From Sacculina carcini (taxonomy: Eukaryota; Arthropoda; Thecostraca; Sacculinidae): a stretch of DNA of 64,000 nt. The notes below the pieces were generated by a model. It saw only the letters and a program-made list of their open reading frames with translations, ran no database searches and was not told the DNA's origin. The translations under genes were made by a program, and so were the position numbers. Of the stretch, positions 44,813 through 55,245 are shown piece by piece (position 1 is the first letter of the stretch; each line of letters starts with the position of its first letter). The DNA is taken from the NCBI GenBank assembly GCA_916048095.2, contig OU696571.1:4016501-4080500 (forward strand). The letters run 5' to 3'.

Positions 44813-45955
44813 ATGTCGACGAAACCCTCTGCTATTGTGCAGCCGTGTACCTGTGGTGAGAGTGTAAACTCTGGCGCGCGCATCTATTGTGCAGGATGCC
44901 AGCGCACTTTCCACCCCTCGTGTGCCGCTCTTTCTTCAGCGGCACACACGGCCGTCAAGAAGCACAAGTTGTTTTGGCTCTGCCCGAACTGTGTGAGTGA
45001 TTACGCGGCGACCAAGCGCGACCAAAGCAAGGTGTCGATTGACAAGCTTTCTTCCACCCTGGAATGTCATCTGGCTCAGCTGAAGTCCGACCTCTTGAAT
45101 GAGATGAAGTCATCCCAGAAGTCACCGTCATCTGCTCCGCATTCTGAGACATCTGCTTCATATTCGACCGACCCCCGTCACTCCTACGCCGTCGTCCTGA
45201 AGCCTACCAACGCCACTGTGAAGACCGACACAGTTGAAAAGCTACTGGACGCTGTTCCGGTGGCACAGGCGCGACCAACGTCGGCAGGCGGGGTAGTCCT
45301 CACCTGCCACACGGAGGACGCTGCGAATCAAGCCGCCAAAAAACTTGAGGACGGCTTGGACGACGTAAGACTGAGTGTCCACCAGCGCTCTCCCTCACTT
45401 CTACCGAAGATTACGCTGACAAATGTGCCTCCAATTTCTCCCGAGAAATTGATATCCTCTCTACGCCTGAAAAACCCCATCGTTTCGTCCGCCCCTGTGT
45501 CGCAGCTCAAAGTAATGTTCATTTACACTGCAAAAACGGGTTTGTCGCATGCAGTGCTAGCGGTTTCTCCGGAAGTTCGACGTGCAATCAAGTCTGTCGG
45601 TGATCGGCTCTTCGTTGGCCTCCGCTGTTGTGTGGTGTACGACCGCTTCTGGGTTGTGCATTGCAGTCGGTGTGCTGGCCTGGGTCACCGTGCTGATCGC
45701 TGTCCGGTAGAAAACACCGTGACTTGTGGCTACTGTGCGGGCGCACATCAATCGTCGGCCTGTCAAAACCGCGATAGGGTCAAATGTGCAAACTGTTCCC
45801 GCCATTCGCGTCCATGTGACCACTCCTCTTTCTCATCGACCTGCCCCTCTTTCCTCGCTGTGCGTGAATCGCTCCGTGCGCGCACCATTGTCGCCCCTCT
45901 CTCCTCACCCTCATCCAGTAATCTTCCCCTCTGCAACTCTTCCACTGCGTTTTGA
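44813..45955 (+). CDS. CR1-B ORF1: PHD finger plus zinc knuckles (380 aa)
   Basis: Start at the ATG giving MSTKPSAIVQPC, chosen because the PHD finger starts right after it; an in-frame ATG at 44708 would overlap the insertion border. The PHD-type C4HC3 region spans about residues 12-64 (CTCGESVNSGARIYCAGC, FHPSC, FWLCPNC). The C-terminus has three zinc-binding clusters, among them CSRCAGLGHRADRC and CGYCAGAHQSSAC. It is expected to bind element RNA; the PHD finger may bind histone tails. PHD-containing ORF1 proteins are known in CR1-like elements. ORF2 begins 39 nt after the stop in a different frame. Confidence 0.92.
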   Translation: MSTKPSAIVQPCTCGESVNSGARIYCAGCQRTFHPSCAALSSAAHTAVKKHKLFWLCPNCVSDYAATKRDQSKVSIDKLSSTLECHLAQLKSDLLNEMKSSQKSPSSAPHSETSASYSTDPRHSYAVVLKPTNATVKTDTVEKLLDAVPVAQARPTSAGGVVLTCHTEDAANQAAKKLEDGLDDVRLSVHQRSPSLLPKITLTNVPPISPEKLISSLRLKNPIVSSAPVSQLKVMFIYTAKTGLSHAVLAVSPEVRRAIKSVGDRLFVGLRCCVVYDRFWVVHCSRCAGLGHRADRCPVENTVTCGYCAGAHQSSACQNRDRVKCANCSRHSRPCDHSSFSSTCPSFLAVRESLRARTIVAPLSSPSSSNLPLCNSSTAF

Positions 45956-45994
45956 CTAACTGACCGTCCTCCGCCATTTATCCCTCCCACTGTA

Positions 45995-48880
45995 TTGTCT
46001 ACCACTCTCTCTTCTCCTCCGCTTGCCTCCACTTCTCTTTCCTCCGTTCCTTCAATTTCTATTGGCCTACAAAACATTCGCTCAGCCCGCAACAAATCCT
46101 CACTAATTTCTGATCTCTTGTCTCGCCACAACCTTTCTATTCTGTTTCTCACTGAGACATGGCTACTTCAATGCGATGTGCCAGTGTTTTTGGCCCAACT
46201 CCCATCATCCTACAACCTAATGCATGTCTGTCGCTCCTCCTCAAATTCTTCTAAAACTTCGGGTGGCGGTGTCGGCGTTATTTTTAATTCTTCTCTAAGT
46301 ATTTCCTTACTTTCTGATCTTTCATTCACATCAATGTCATTTGAGTACATCGCTACTTCTCTGTTTCTGCCTGCGTCGCCTAAGCTGGGCCTACTGCTTG
46401 TCTACCGCCATAATAACCCAGGCTCATCTTCTCAATTTATCTCTGACTTTGACACCCTTATTTCGTATTTTTTCCAACATTTTTACGATAATTTTATTAT
46501 TCTTGGGGACTTTAATTTCTGGGTGGACTGTCCCCTATCACAGCCCTATGCTTCTGATTTTCTTTCTTTACTTGAATCTTGGGGTCTTTCTGTTATAAAT
46601 TCGGGTATTACTCATACTTCAGGCCACACTCTCGATCTTCTCATTTGTACAGCTTCATCCGCAAATTTAATTCTTCCCGGTCTGCTTAATTTCCCACCTG
46701 ATGCCACCACATCCGATCATAGCTTCATTTCATTTGCTTTGAAACATCACAAACTGGCTTCTACACACTCACCAAAAACCTACTATGCACGTGATTACAG
46801 TAACTTCGACTCTTCCTATTTCTCTCTCCTCGTTTCTTCTTCTCTCTCTCCCACTATTTACAATTTTATTCCCCCTTCAGCCATCTCACACTTCATAAAT
46901 GAATCTTTGTGTGATATTAATGAGGTTCTGTTCCCACTGCGCCGCCGCGTGATAAAGTCCTCTGTCTCGCCACTTCCGTGGTTAAATTCGGACTTACGCC
47001 ACTTACGTGCAGAGACCCGTGCCCATGAACGACGTTGGCGCCGATTTCGCACTGAGTCCAACTGGCTGTCTTTTTGCGACTCTCGCAATACTTTTCTTTC
47101 CTCTCTCGATCTTGCAAAATCTGTATATTATAAAGATAAGCTTTCATCCCGCTCAAATTCCTCTGACTCCAGGTGGCACACCCTGAAATCTATCACCGGT
47201 TTTTCCAAATCGGCTCCTTGCTCTATTTCTGCGTCATGTTTTTCATCTTTTTTCTGCGATAAACTTATCTTCGCCAGATCAAAGCTTCCTTCATCCTCCC
47301 TTCCTCTAACTTTTTCGTCCTCAAATACTTCCCTCGATGCCTTCTCACCTATCACACCTGCGATGACAATCAAGCTTCTAACTAAGCTACAAAAATCCAG
47401 GTGCCCCTCTGATCCAATCAACTTTCGTGTTCTCTCTGACTCCATCTTTCTGCTTGCTCCTGTGCTTACCCATCTTGTAAATACTTCTTTTCTTCAAGGA
47501 AATTTCCTAGCATCTAAACACGCCATTGTCTCACCTATTCTAAAAAAACCTTCCCTTGAATCCTCCATCCCCAGCAATTTCAGACCTATTTCTTTGCTTC
47601 CTCTTCCTTCCAAGCTTCTTGAGGCTGCCATTCTTCCTCAGCTCCGTCCTTGCATATATTCGGCCCTAGATCCATGTCAATCTGGTTTCGTTTCCGGGCA
47701 CTCAACTGAAACTCTGCTCCTCTCTCTGCTTAATGATATACTTGCTTCTTTTTCCGTGGGTAATTCTGTGCTTTTCATTTCGCTTGACTTTTCTTCCGCT
47801 TTTGACCTTGTGAACCACTCCATCCTCCGCCAGGATCTACGGCATGCCGGTCTTTCTTCCTCCGCGCTGTCTCTATTGTCATCCTATCTTGCTGATCGGT
47901 CATTTTCGGTACGCTGTAACTCCGAATATTCATCTTCTTCTCCTATTATTTCGGGTGTTCCCCAAGGCTCTCTTCTCGGTCCTCTTTTGTTTAATCTTTA
48001 TGTTTCTTCTCTTTGTCCGATCCTCCGCACCTATCCTATATCTTTCCACATTTATGCGGATGATATCCAAATTTATTTCCCTTTTTCGTCCTCTAACAGT
48101 TATCTCATTGACCAACTTCTATCCAACATTGCTGCCTGGGCGACCTCCAGAGATCTCCTCTTGAATCCCGATAAGACAGAGTATATTTTATTTCACCCTC
48201 CTAGGATATCTCCGAACTGTCTTCATTTGTCCCTCTCCTCTCATATTCGTAGTTTGGGCATTGTCTTTGATCCTTCACTTGATTTCTCCAAACATCTTTC
48301 AAACCTTACTCGATCCTGTCGATTCATCCTGCGCCAACTCTACCCTATACGCCGACACATCGACGAATCCTCTGCACTGCTTCTTGTTAATTCATATATC
48401 TTCTCCCGTCTCGACTATTGCAATTCTCTATTTTTTCACCTACCTCAAAAATCTCTTCGATCCCTTCAGTCAATCATTAACCTTTCCTGTCGATTCGTTT
48501 TGCGTCTTCCACCTAGGACACCAACCTCTGTACATATTCGGCAACTAGGCTGGCTGCCAGTCCCTTCGAGGATCCATCATAAGCTCTGCTGTCTTGTATA
48601 TAAACTTCTTCACTCGCCTTCTCCCCCTTCCTACTTACTTACCCTCCTACAGTGTAACGAGCGACCTTCCAGTCGTCGTCCTGTACCTCTTGTTTCTCCT
48701 CCTGCTCTTCATGAGTCAAACTGGTCAGCCAAGTCTTTCTACTTTTCTGCTCCCCGTCTTTACAATCAACTTCCTCCTCATGTCCTGAAGCAAAAATCAT
48801 ACTCCTCATTCTCTTCTGCTCTGCAAAATTTTTTGCTATCTTTGCCCACACCTCTAACTCCTCCATTCCGACAGCACTAA
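45995..48880 (+). CDS. CR1-B ORF2: endonuclease and reverse transcriptase (961 aa)
   Basis: APE-type endonuclease (about residues 20-245): GLQNIRSARNK, FLTETWL, ILGDFNFWVD, TLDLLIC and SDHSFISF, all catalytic motifs present. RT: FISLDFSSAFDLVNH (about 593), GVPQGSLLGPLLFNLYV (653), YADDIQIYF (686), NPDKTEYILF. The C-terminal RQLGWLPVPSRIHHKLCC and APRLYNQLP stretches resemble L2-clade proteins. The protein nicks chromosomal DNA and primes reverse transcription on it. Uninterrupted from ATG to stop and of usual length, so potentially functional. Confidence 0.95.
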   Translation: MSTTLSSPPLASTSLSSVPSISIGLQNIRSARNKSSLISDLLSRHNLSILFLTETWLLQCDVPVFLAQLPSSYNLMHVCRSSSNSSKTSGGGVGVIFNSSLSISLLSDLSFTSMSFEYIATSLFLPASPKLGLLLVYRHNNPGSSSQFISDFDTLISYFFQHFYDNFIILGDFNFWVDCPLSQPYASDFLSLLESWGLSVINSGITHTSGHTLDLLICTASSANLILPGLLNFPPDATTSDHSFISFALKHHKLASTHSPKTYYARDYSNFDSSYFSLLVSSSLSPTIYNFIPPSAISHFINESLCDINEVLFPLRRRVIKSSVSPLPWLNSDLRHLRAETRAHERRWRRFRTESNWLSFCDSRNTFLSSLDLAKSVYYKDKLSSRSNSSDSRWHTLKSITGFSKSAPCSISASCFSSFFCDKLIFARSKLPSSSLPLTFSSSNTSLDAFSPITPAMTIKLLTKLQKSRCPSDPINFRVLSDSIFLLAPVLTHLVNTSFLQGNFLASKHAIVSPILKKPSLESSIPSNFRPISLLPLPSKLLEAAILPQLRPCIYSALDPCQSGFVSGHSTETLLLSLLNDILASFSVGNSVLFISLDFSSAFDLVNHSILRQDLRHAGLSSSALSLLSSYLADRSFSVRCNSEYSSSSPIISGVPQGSLLGPLLFNLYVSSLCPILRTYPISFHIYADDIQIYFPFSSSNSYLIDQLLSNIAAWATSRDLLLNPDKTEYILFHPPRISPNCLHLSLSSHIRSLGIVFDPSLDFSKHLSNLTRSCRFILRQLYPIRRHIDESSALLLVNSYIFSRLDYCNSLFFHLPQKSLRSLQSIINLSCRFVLRLPPRTPTSVHIRQLGWLPVPSRIHHKLCCLVYKLLHSPSPPSYLLTLLQCNERPSSRRPVPLVSPPALHESNWSAKSFYFSAPRLYNQLPPHVLKQKSYSSFSSALQNFLLSLPTPLTPPFRQH

Positions 48881-49151
48881 ATCTTGTTCTCTCTACATTC
48901 GTTTTTCTTGGTTACCAGTGTTAATCTATGATGTGATGTGTCATGTGATGTTTGTTACTGTGTACGATATTTCTTTTGCTGTTTTATACTCGTTTTTCTC
49001 TTTTTTATCATGTGTGTTATTTTTGCTGGCTCATGTATTTTCCCTCTATGAGCTAATACTCCTTTATATTGTTCGCACCAGTTTATCTCTTTTACGCGCC
49101 TCTGCTCTACTTGGCGCTATATCAAATACATGTTTGTTTGTTTGTTTGTTT

Positions 49152-49212
49152 AATGCTGAAGGTGGAGTGAAGTACTTCACCGCGCTTCACTCGGAAAGCT
49201 TGAAGCAGAAGG
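49152..49212. other. MITE segment between the two CR1 elements
   Basis: 61 bp of MITE sequence (GGTGGAGTGAAGTACTTCAC and on), matching the reverse of 61302-61370. Confidence 0.85.
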
Positions 49213-50782
49213 CATTACAACAACAACAACAAGCGTGTATTTGATATAGCGCACTAATCAACAAAGGCGCGATAAACATGAAATATAGATATACAAGATA
49301 ATAATTACATCAAAACAGGAGCTCAGAAAGAAGAAAACAAGAGCTAGCAAGGACAAAAATATAACAGGGAAGATAAACACCGAATTATTTTGTGCTGAAA
49401 AAAACAAACAAAAAAAACAACAACAACAACAACAACAACTACAAAGACATGAACAGACAAATATGAACACTGGCGCACGTCACATACAAGCACGATTAGC
49501 ACAAACATAAGATCAAGGGCTGTGAGCGGAATAAAAAACACAGCAGGAAAACCAAAACACAAAGTGCAGTATTGTTAGTAAGAGTATATACATGGCGATA
49601 ATATGGAGATACGAAAATATGGAGATATATATACAAAGGTAGTGTCAGTGCAATCTAAAAGGAGGTGTAAGCGGCGACGGAAGAGAAAGCAGGTACTTAT
49701 GTAGCGCAGAGGAAAAGGAAGAATATGATTTATGACGAAGGATATGAGGAGGAAGAGAGTTGTATAATCGGGGGGCAGAAAAATAGAAAGACTTCGCGGA
49801 CCAATTTGATAAGTGGTCGGCGGGAGGGCAAACAAGAGGTGCGGGACGGCGGCTGAAAGGACGATCAGAGAAGGTAAGAAGTGAGAGCAAGTACGAGGGA
49901 GGAGAAGATGAGTGGAGGAGTTTATATACAATACAACACAGCTTATATTGTATCCTTGAAAGAGCTGGCAGCCAGCCGAGTTCTCGGATATAAGCGGAGG
50001 TGGGTGTCTTAGGAGGAAGGCGAAGAACGAAGCGACAAGAAAGATTGATGATAGATTGAAGAGAGCGAATGGACTTCTTAGGAAGATGAAAGAATAAGGA
50101 ATTACAATAGTCGAGACGAGAAAAAATAAACGAGTTCACTAAGAGGAGAGCAGACGCAATATCAATATGAGAGCGGATCGGGTAGAATTGGCGCAAGGTG
50201 AAACGACAGAGGCGGGTAATTTTTGAAAGATGCTGAGAGAATGTTAGAGAGGGATCAAGAACAACACCCAGATTACGAATATGAGATGAAAGAGGCAAGT
50301 TGACAGAACAAGGAGCAATACTGGGAGGGTGAAATAAGAAATATTCAGTTTTTTTCAGGATTCAAAAGGAGATTTCTTGAGGACGCCCAGGCAGCGATGT
50401 GTGATAGAAGTTGAGAAATTAGACCAATTTTTGAGGAGGAAAAGGGGAAGTAAATCTGTATATCGTCTGCATATATATGAAACGATATGGGGTAAGACCG
50501 GAGTATGGGGCAGAGGGATGAAATATACAGATTAAACAGAAGAGGGCCGAGAAGAGAACCTTGAGGGACACCGGAATCCAATGGAAGAGGAGAGGAAAAC
50601 TCGGAGTTGCAGCGAACTGTATATGAACGATTTGTAAGATAGGAAGTTAGAAGAGATAGAGCTGAAGAAGATACACCAATATGGGCAAGATCTTTACAAA
50701 GAATCGAGTGATCAACGAGATCAAAGGCGGAAGAGAAATCTAGAGAGATGAATATTACGGAGTTGCCTGAGGAAAAGGATTA
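49213..50782 (-). mobile_element. CR1/L2-type element CR1-C, 5' truncated
   Basis: Minus-strand element with its 3' (TTG)n end at 49213-49230 and truncated in the RT domain at 50782. It lies in the MITE 61 bp from CR1-B, in opposite orientation. An 18-bp MITE sequence (ATTAGGCAATCATTGCGC) is doubled at the truncated end. Confidence 0.9.
49645..50781 (-). pseudogene. CR1-C ORF2 fragment: RT C-terminal half
   Basis: Reading starts in ISLDFSSAFDLVDHSI at the truncation, then SGVPQGSLLGPLLFNLYI, YADDIQIYFPF and LLNPEK, where an extra base in an A-run near 50345 shifts the frame. The second frame (50298-49645) gives the C-terminal region with RELGWLPALSRIQYKLCC and APRLYNSLP, ending with a normal stop. 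No endonuclease, so inactive. Close to CR1-B but a distinct copy or subfamily. Confidence 0.9.
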
Positions 50783-51240
50783 GGCAATCATTGCGCCATT
50801 AGGCAATCATTGCGCTTTAGCGACATTCCCTTCCCCGTGTGCTGTTTGTTTTGTAATTGAATAGAGGAATAGAATATACTTGTTGAGGACTATATAATAT
50901 AGAATATATTTTATGTGAGCATTTTCTTCGCCATAGCGGACGGCAAAAGTATTTGTGTGGTATTTGTGTAAATCCGACAATGCTGAGATTAGCGCAGCTC
51001 CATATGGAATTAATGAATCCATGAATTAATATTCAGCAGATCAACAGAAAGCAAATGCAAATGATGAAAATGAAGCAAAACAAATTATTTGGATCAGAAA
51101 GTTTGTGGGTTTATTCGCACTCAGCTGTTCAAAATAGTCAAACAAGCGTCATTGATGTATCACTTCACAAAGTGTTTCATTATCCGTTCACTTTCATCAA
51201 CTTCCTTCAGCACTTACGTTAGTGATAATGAAACACGCCC
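50783..51240. other. MITE right part
   Basis: Matches the reverse of 60870-61330 and ends with the inverted terminal repeat. Small open frames here are not supported by any domain. Confidence 0.85.
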
Positions 51241-51759
51241 TTAGCATCACTATCTAGCATTGAAACCCGCCCGTTGTGCGGAACAATTAATAAAATAAAA
51301 TATATATTGAATTTATGAAAGAAAATTAAAACAAATTTAAATATAAATAAGTCAACCCATAACAACTATTAACCTATAGAAAAGTCTAAATATGAATGTT
51401 TTTATTTTAGATGTGGCAAAATATTTCCCTCGAAGAGCCTCATATTTAAACCCGCCCGTCGAGCGGAACGATTAATAAAATACGCGAAATGAAAATGATA
51501 ATAAAAAATGAAAATGAAAATACCAAGAAGCTTAACCAATAGAAAAATATAAATTTGTAAATTACATAACCTAACCTGTTGAAATTATTGACGGAATTTT
51601 AGCCTCAACATTCCTCAAATTTAGACCCGATCTTCTTGTGTATTAATTTAGAAGTGTAACACTATCAAAACAATGAAACTTTCTGTCATCTCTATAATTC
51701 TCTATAATTCCAGATTAATGCTTCCGCTATATTTGCGGAAATGAATAAATTAAAAGTAG
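51241..51759 (-). repeat. S1 repeat block, - orientation
   Basis: Cores near 51268 and 51452. It closely matches 54665-55000 and 60185-60640, including GTAAATTACATAACCTAACC and ACACTATCAAAAC. No gene. Confidence 0.85.
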
Positions 51760-51961
51760 AAAAATGAAAGAATTTTAGTCGCCCGGTGTTCAAGTGTAAT
51801 TTTGGATGTATTTGAGAATTTTGCCAATTTTACACATTTTTGGTATCATTTGCGGGTATAAATTATATCTTTTCTTGTAGAACACAAAATTTTCTACACA
51901 ATATTATAATTTTTATAGCTCTCACTTTGCTGGCTTATGAGGAATAGATAGCGGAATGTTG
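51760..51961 (-). repeat. S2 satellite fragment, inverted
   Basis: Reverse complement of the S2 segment near 3520-3720 (GTCGCCCGGTGTTCAAGTG and on). Part of the inverted composite block. Confidence 0.8.
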
Positions 51962-52740
51962 ACCAAAATATTGCTTGTAACACGTTCAGTGATTGTCGCT
52001 AGTCCCACTATAATGTATACGTCTGTTAAATAGTCACGCTTTCTTGTATATGTAAAAATTCGCGCACAAAAATTCAATATTTTTTTGTAGCTTGTGTTGA
52101 TGTTCAGAGCACGCTGTCCCACATACACTTATAAAATATGTTAAAATCGACGAGATGAAAGCCTTGATCAGCGACTTGTTAATGTGCATGATCAATGTTG
52201 CTAACGATTTGTGTGCCAGATTGTCGATATGCTGCTTAAAATCCAAATGCTTGTCTATTGTCACGAAATTTCATATAATTTTGCACTGCTAAATTGGTTC
52301 CCATGAACTTTATTATTATTTCCGGAAAATTGGAAAATATATAGTTTGTGCCTGCTAGTAGACCTTGTGTTTTTCAGGATTTATTTTCATCTTGTTAGAA
52401 GAGAAATAGTCATACGCGTGCTGCAGTTTTCGCTCGAGACTTTCTGCATTGATCCCCAATTCAATTCGGCTCGAAGTAAGTATAAAAGTCGTGTCGTCAG
52501 CATATTGTAATCTGTAGATGCGTGTGGTCGTCTGATATGTGCCATGCTAAGTTGTTGGAGAATATCAAAAACAGTGTACAGCTCAAACTACCTCCCTGAT
52601 ATATCGACATGTTCGGCGTGGTCGGCTTGGTGTTAGACAAACGGTAACCACCTGCAGTAGCTGCTGTCTTCACCTGTTGTGTGTGTCCGCTTAAATAATT
52701 CTTGAATCATCGCTCATCAATGTTACACGCTGACATTTTT
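51962..52740 (-). pseudogene. Non-LTR reverse transcriptase remnant, inverted copy
   Basis: Minus-strand translation gives DKHLDFKQHIDNLAHKS and ISSILTYFISVCGTA (52264-52034), and a YADDT-like box upstream near 52500. It is the inverted counterpart of 2345-3180 with some lesions in common. Not functional. Confidence 0.65.
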
Positions 52741-53284
52741 ACAGCCGCAAGTTATGGACGACTATGTCGAAAAATGTTGTCAAATCGATCGATGTTAAAA
52801 TGGTGACTGTCCTGTCTTGTATCGCACTATATATCGTGTATGTTACATTGATAGTGTATCGAAGGCAGCAGTGACACACATGTGTTTGTTGAGTGTTGGT
52901 CGCTTTGCACACATACACACACACACACCCGCCTCCCCAATATCCAGCTCGTACACACTGCAGCCGGTTCAAGCCGGATATTTCTGGATATGCCGTCGCG
53001 AGTGGGCGAAAACAAGCAGCGGCCAGCAGCACGCACGCTGCACGTGACAGAGGCGATTCCAAAAGTCCGACACATACACACACACACGAAGCATCAACCA
53101 TACCGTGTATGTAAAGTAAAGTAAACTGCATTTATTGCTCATCCATCAAGATATACATCATCAGGCTTTTCAGTACAATATGAACACATATCATAACTCA
53201 AAAGGTTTGTGTGAATGAAATTTTCGAGTTGTGTTCGTGACAAAGTGTGTTTTCATGTAAATGTTCCGTATATATATACATACT
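52741..53284 (-). repeat. Composite block X, inverted copy, and S1-side TA tract
   Basis: Reverse of 1611-2344, without the long TG tract, ending in a short TA tract and then the S1 terminus ACTAGCATTAAAACCCGCCC. Open frames on both strands here are shadows of CA/TG sequence. Confidence 0.7.
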
Positions 53285-53653
53285 AGCATTAAAACCCGCC
53301 CGTTGTGCGGAACAATTCATAAAAAATTTGCAAATTAAAACATAAATGAGGTAAATTCATAAAAACCTTAATCAATCCAAAGTATAAATTTCATTATTTT
53401 CTATTATATTTTGACAAAATATTTTTACTCAGCCCGCCTCATATTTAAACCCGCACGACGTGCGGAATAATTCAGAACTCGAACACCATCCGTTCTGAAA
53501 CTTGAAGTCAAATAAATTAGTTTTGTATATGAATTTATTCTATACGGTGAAATTGAACGTTTTATTGTCTATAGTTGCTGCCCGTGTTATCGCATCGTTT
53601 GCGCTTGAAGCCCCTGATCTATACCATTGAACCCGCGCAATTATGTCACCTCA
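53285..53653 (-). repeat. S1 repeat block, - orientation
   Basis: Cores near 53293 and 53450; matches the reverse of parts of 27120-27370 and 37480-37690. No gene. Confidence 0.8.
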
Positions 53654-55000
53654 TATCCAAGCATACATACAAAGACAGACAGATAATTTCTTTTATATAT
53701 AAATAAAATATATATATATATATAGATTTGAGCCCGCCCGTCGTGCTGAACAATTCATAAAGTAAGATTCATATTCATTTCATAAAATATACTGAATACA
53801 AATTAAAAAGCCAAAAATTCAACCTCTATATACGCTCACCAATAAAAAAATCTAAATCTGAATATTTTTATTTTAAATTTGACAAAATATTATCCCTCAA
53901 TCCGCCTCATATTTGAACCTGCCCGTCGTGCGGAATAATTCAAAACACAAACACGTAACAAACAATGCAAATTCTAGCATCCAAACCCGCCCATCGTGCG
54001 GAAGAATTCATACTATTAAATTTGTATTCAATTCATAAAAAAAAATATGAATTAATAAAGAAAAGAGTAAACCCATAAAAAGTCTAAATTTCTATATTTC
54101 TAAATTTCTATATTTTCATATCATTTTGACAAAATAGTTTGCCTAAACCGCCTCATATTTAAACCGGCCCTTCGTGGGGAACAGTTGATAACATAAAATT
54201 CATATTCAATCTATTAAATAAAATGATTACAAATTTAAAAGTAAACAATTTAACCTGTAAATATGTTAACCAATAGAAATGTCAAAATGTGAATATTTTC
54301 ATTTTAATTTTGACAAAATATTATACCTCAACCCGCCTCATATATAAGCCTGTCCGTCCTGTTTAATAATTAAGAACACTAACATGTAAAAAACAATGAA
54401 AATTCAAGCATGTAAACCCGCCCGTCATGCGGACCAATTCATACTATTAAATTTGTATTCAATTCATAAGAGAAATGGAATATGAATTATAAAAAAATAA
54501 AGTAAACCCATAACAAGTCTAAATTTATATATTTTTGTATTAGTTTGCCTGAACCGCCTCATATTTAAACCTACCCGTCGTGCTGAATAATTCAGAACTC
54601 AGACACGAAACAATGAAAAATGAATAAACTTTTTCATCATAATGTTTTCAAAATATATTTATAACTTAACATCACTAACTAGCATTGAAACCCGCCCGTT
54701 GTGCGGAACAATTAATAAAATAAAATATATATTGAATTTATGAAAGAAAATTAATACAAATTTAAATATAAATAAGTCAACCCATAACAGCTATTAACCT
54801 ATAGAAAAGTCTAAATATGAATGTTTTTATTTTAGATGTGGCAAAATATTTCCCTCGAAGAGCCTCATATTTAAACCCGCCCGTCGTGCGGAACGATTAA
54901 TAAAATACACGACATGAAAATGAAAATATAAAATGAAAATGAAAAAACCAAAAAGCTTAACCAATAGAAAAATATAAATTTGTAAATTACATAACCTAAC
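53654..55000 (-). repeat. S1 tandem duplication, copy 1
   Basis: 1,347 bp closely matching 59193-60511, from TATCCAAGCATAC to ATAACCTAAC, with S1 cores at 53730, 53920, 53985, 54165, 54418, 54570, 54690 and 54878. Element E3 lies between the two copies. No gene. Confidence 0.92.
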
Positions 55001-55245
55001 TGTAGTGTAAGTGAGTGAGCATGTGAGCGAGTGACATTGGACAGTGGTACTTGCCCTTTGTGCTAAGTGCGTGTGTGCGTGTGAGCTTGTGTGTATGTGT
55101 ATGTAATGCGACTGGGCGTTTGTGAATTGTGACCTTGTCAGTTGTGTTGTGGGAGTGAGCGCGTGCTGGTGTGATTTCGGAAGGTGTGATTTGTCATATT
55201 GATTTCTTTTCTCAGATACCAGGCTTCATGATGGACATGAAACCA
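55001..55245 (+). repeat. E3 5' LTR (245 bp)
   Basis: TGTAGTGTAAGTGAG ... GGACATGAAACCA; base-for-base the same as 58948-59192. The gag ATG lies inside it. It is followed by CAAGCTATTTCGGC, like E1. Confidence 0.95.

Larger units (their letters stand above)
44712..49151 (+). mobile_element. CR1/L2-type non-LTR element CR1-B, full length
   Basis: Inserted in the MITE with a 5-bp target duplication AATGC (44707-44711 and 49152-49156). Has a short 5' UTR, intact ORF1 and ORF2, a 3' UTR and a (TTTG)n end. No lesion was found. Confidence 0.93.
44638..51240. mobile_element. PIF/Harbinger-like MITE containing two CR1 insertions
   Basis: Ends GGGCGTGTTTCATTATCA and its inverted copy. The 3-bp target duplication TTA (44635-44637, 51241-51243) is supported by uninterrupted S1 copies at 54660 and 60180. 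The MITE sequence itself is 44638-44711, 49152-49212 and 50783-51240, which together match the reverse of 60870-61434. TIR and TTA duplication fit PIF/Harbinger. No transposase. Confidence 0.88.
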
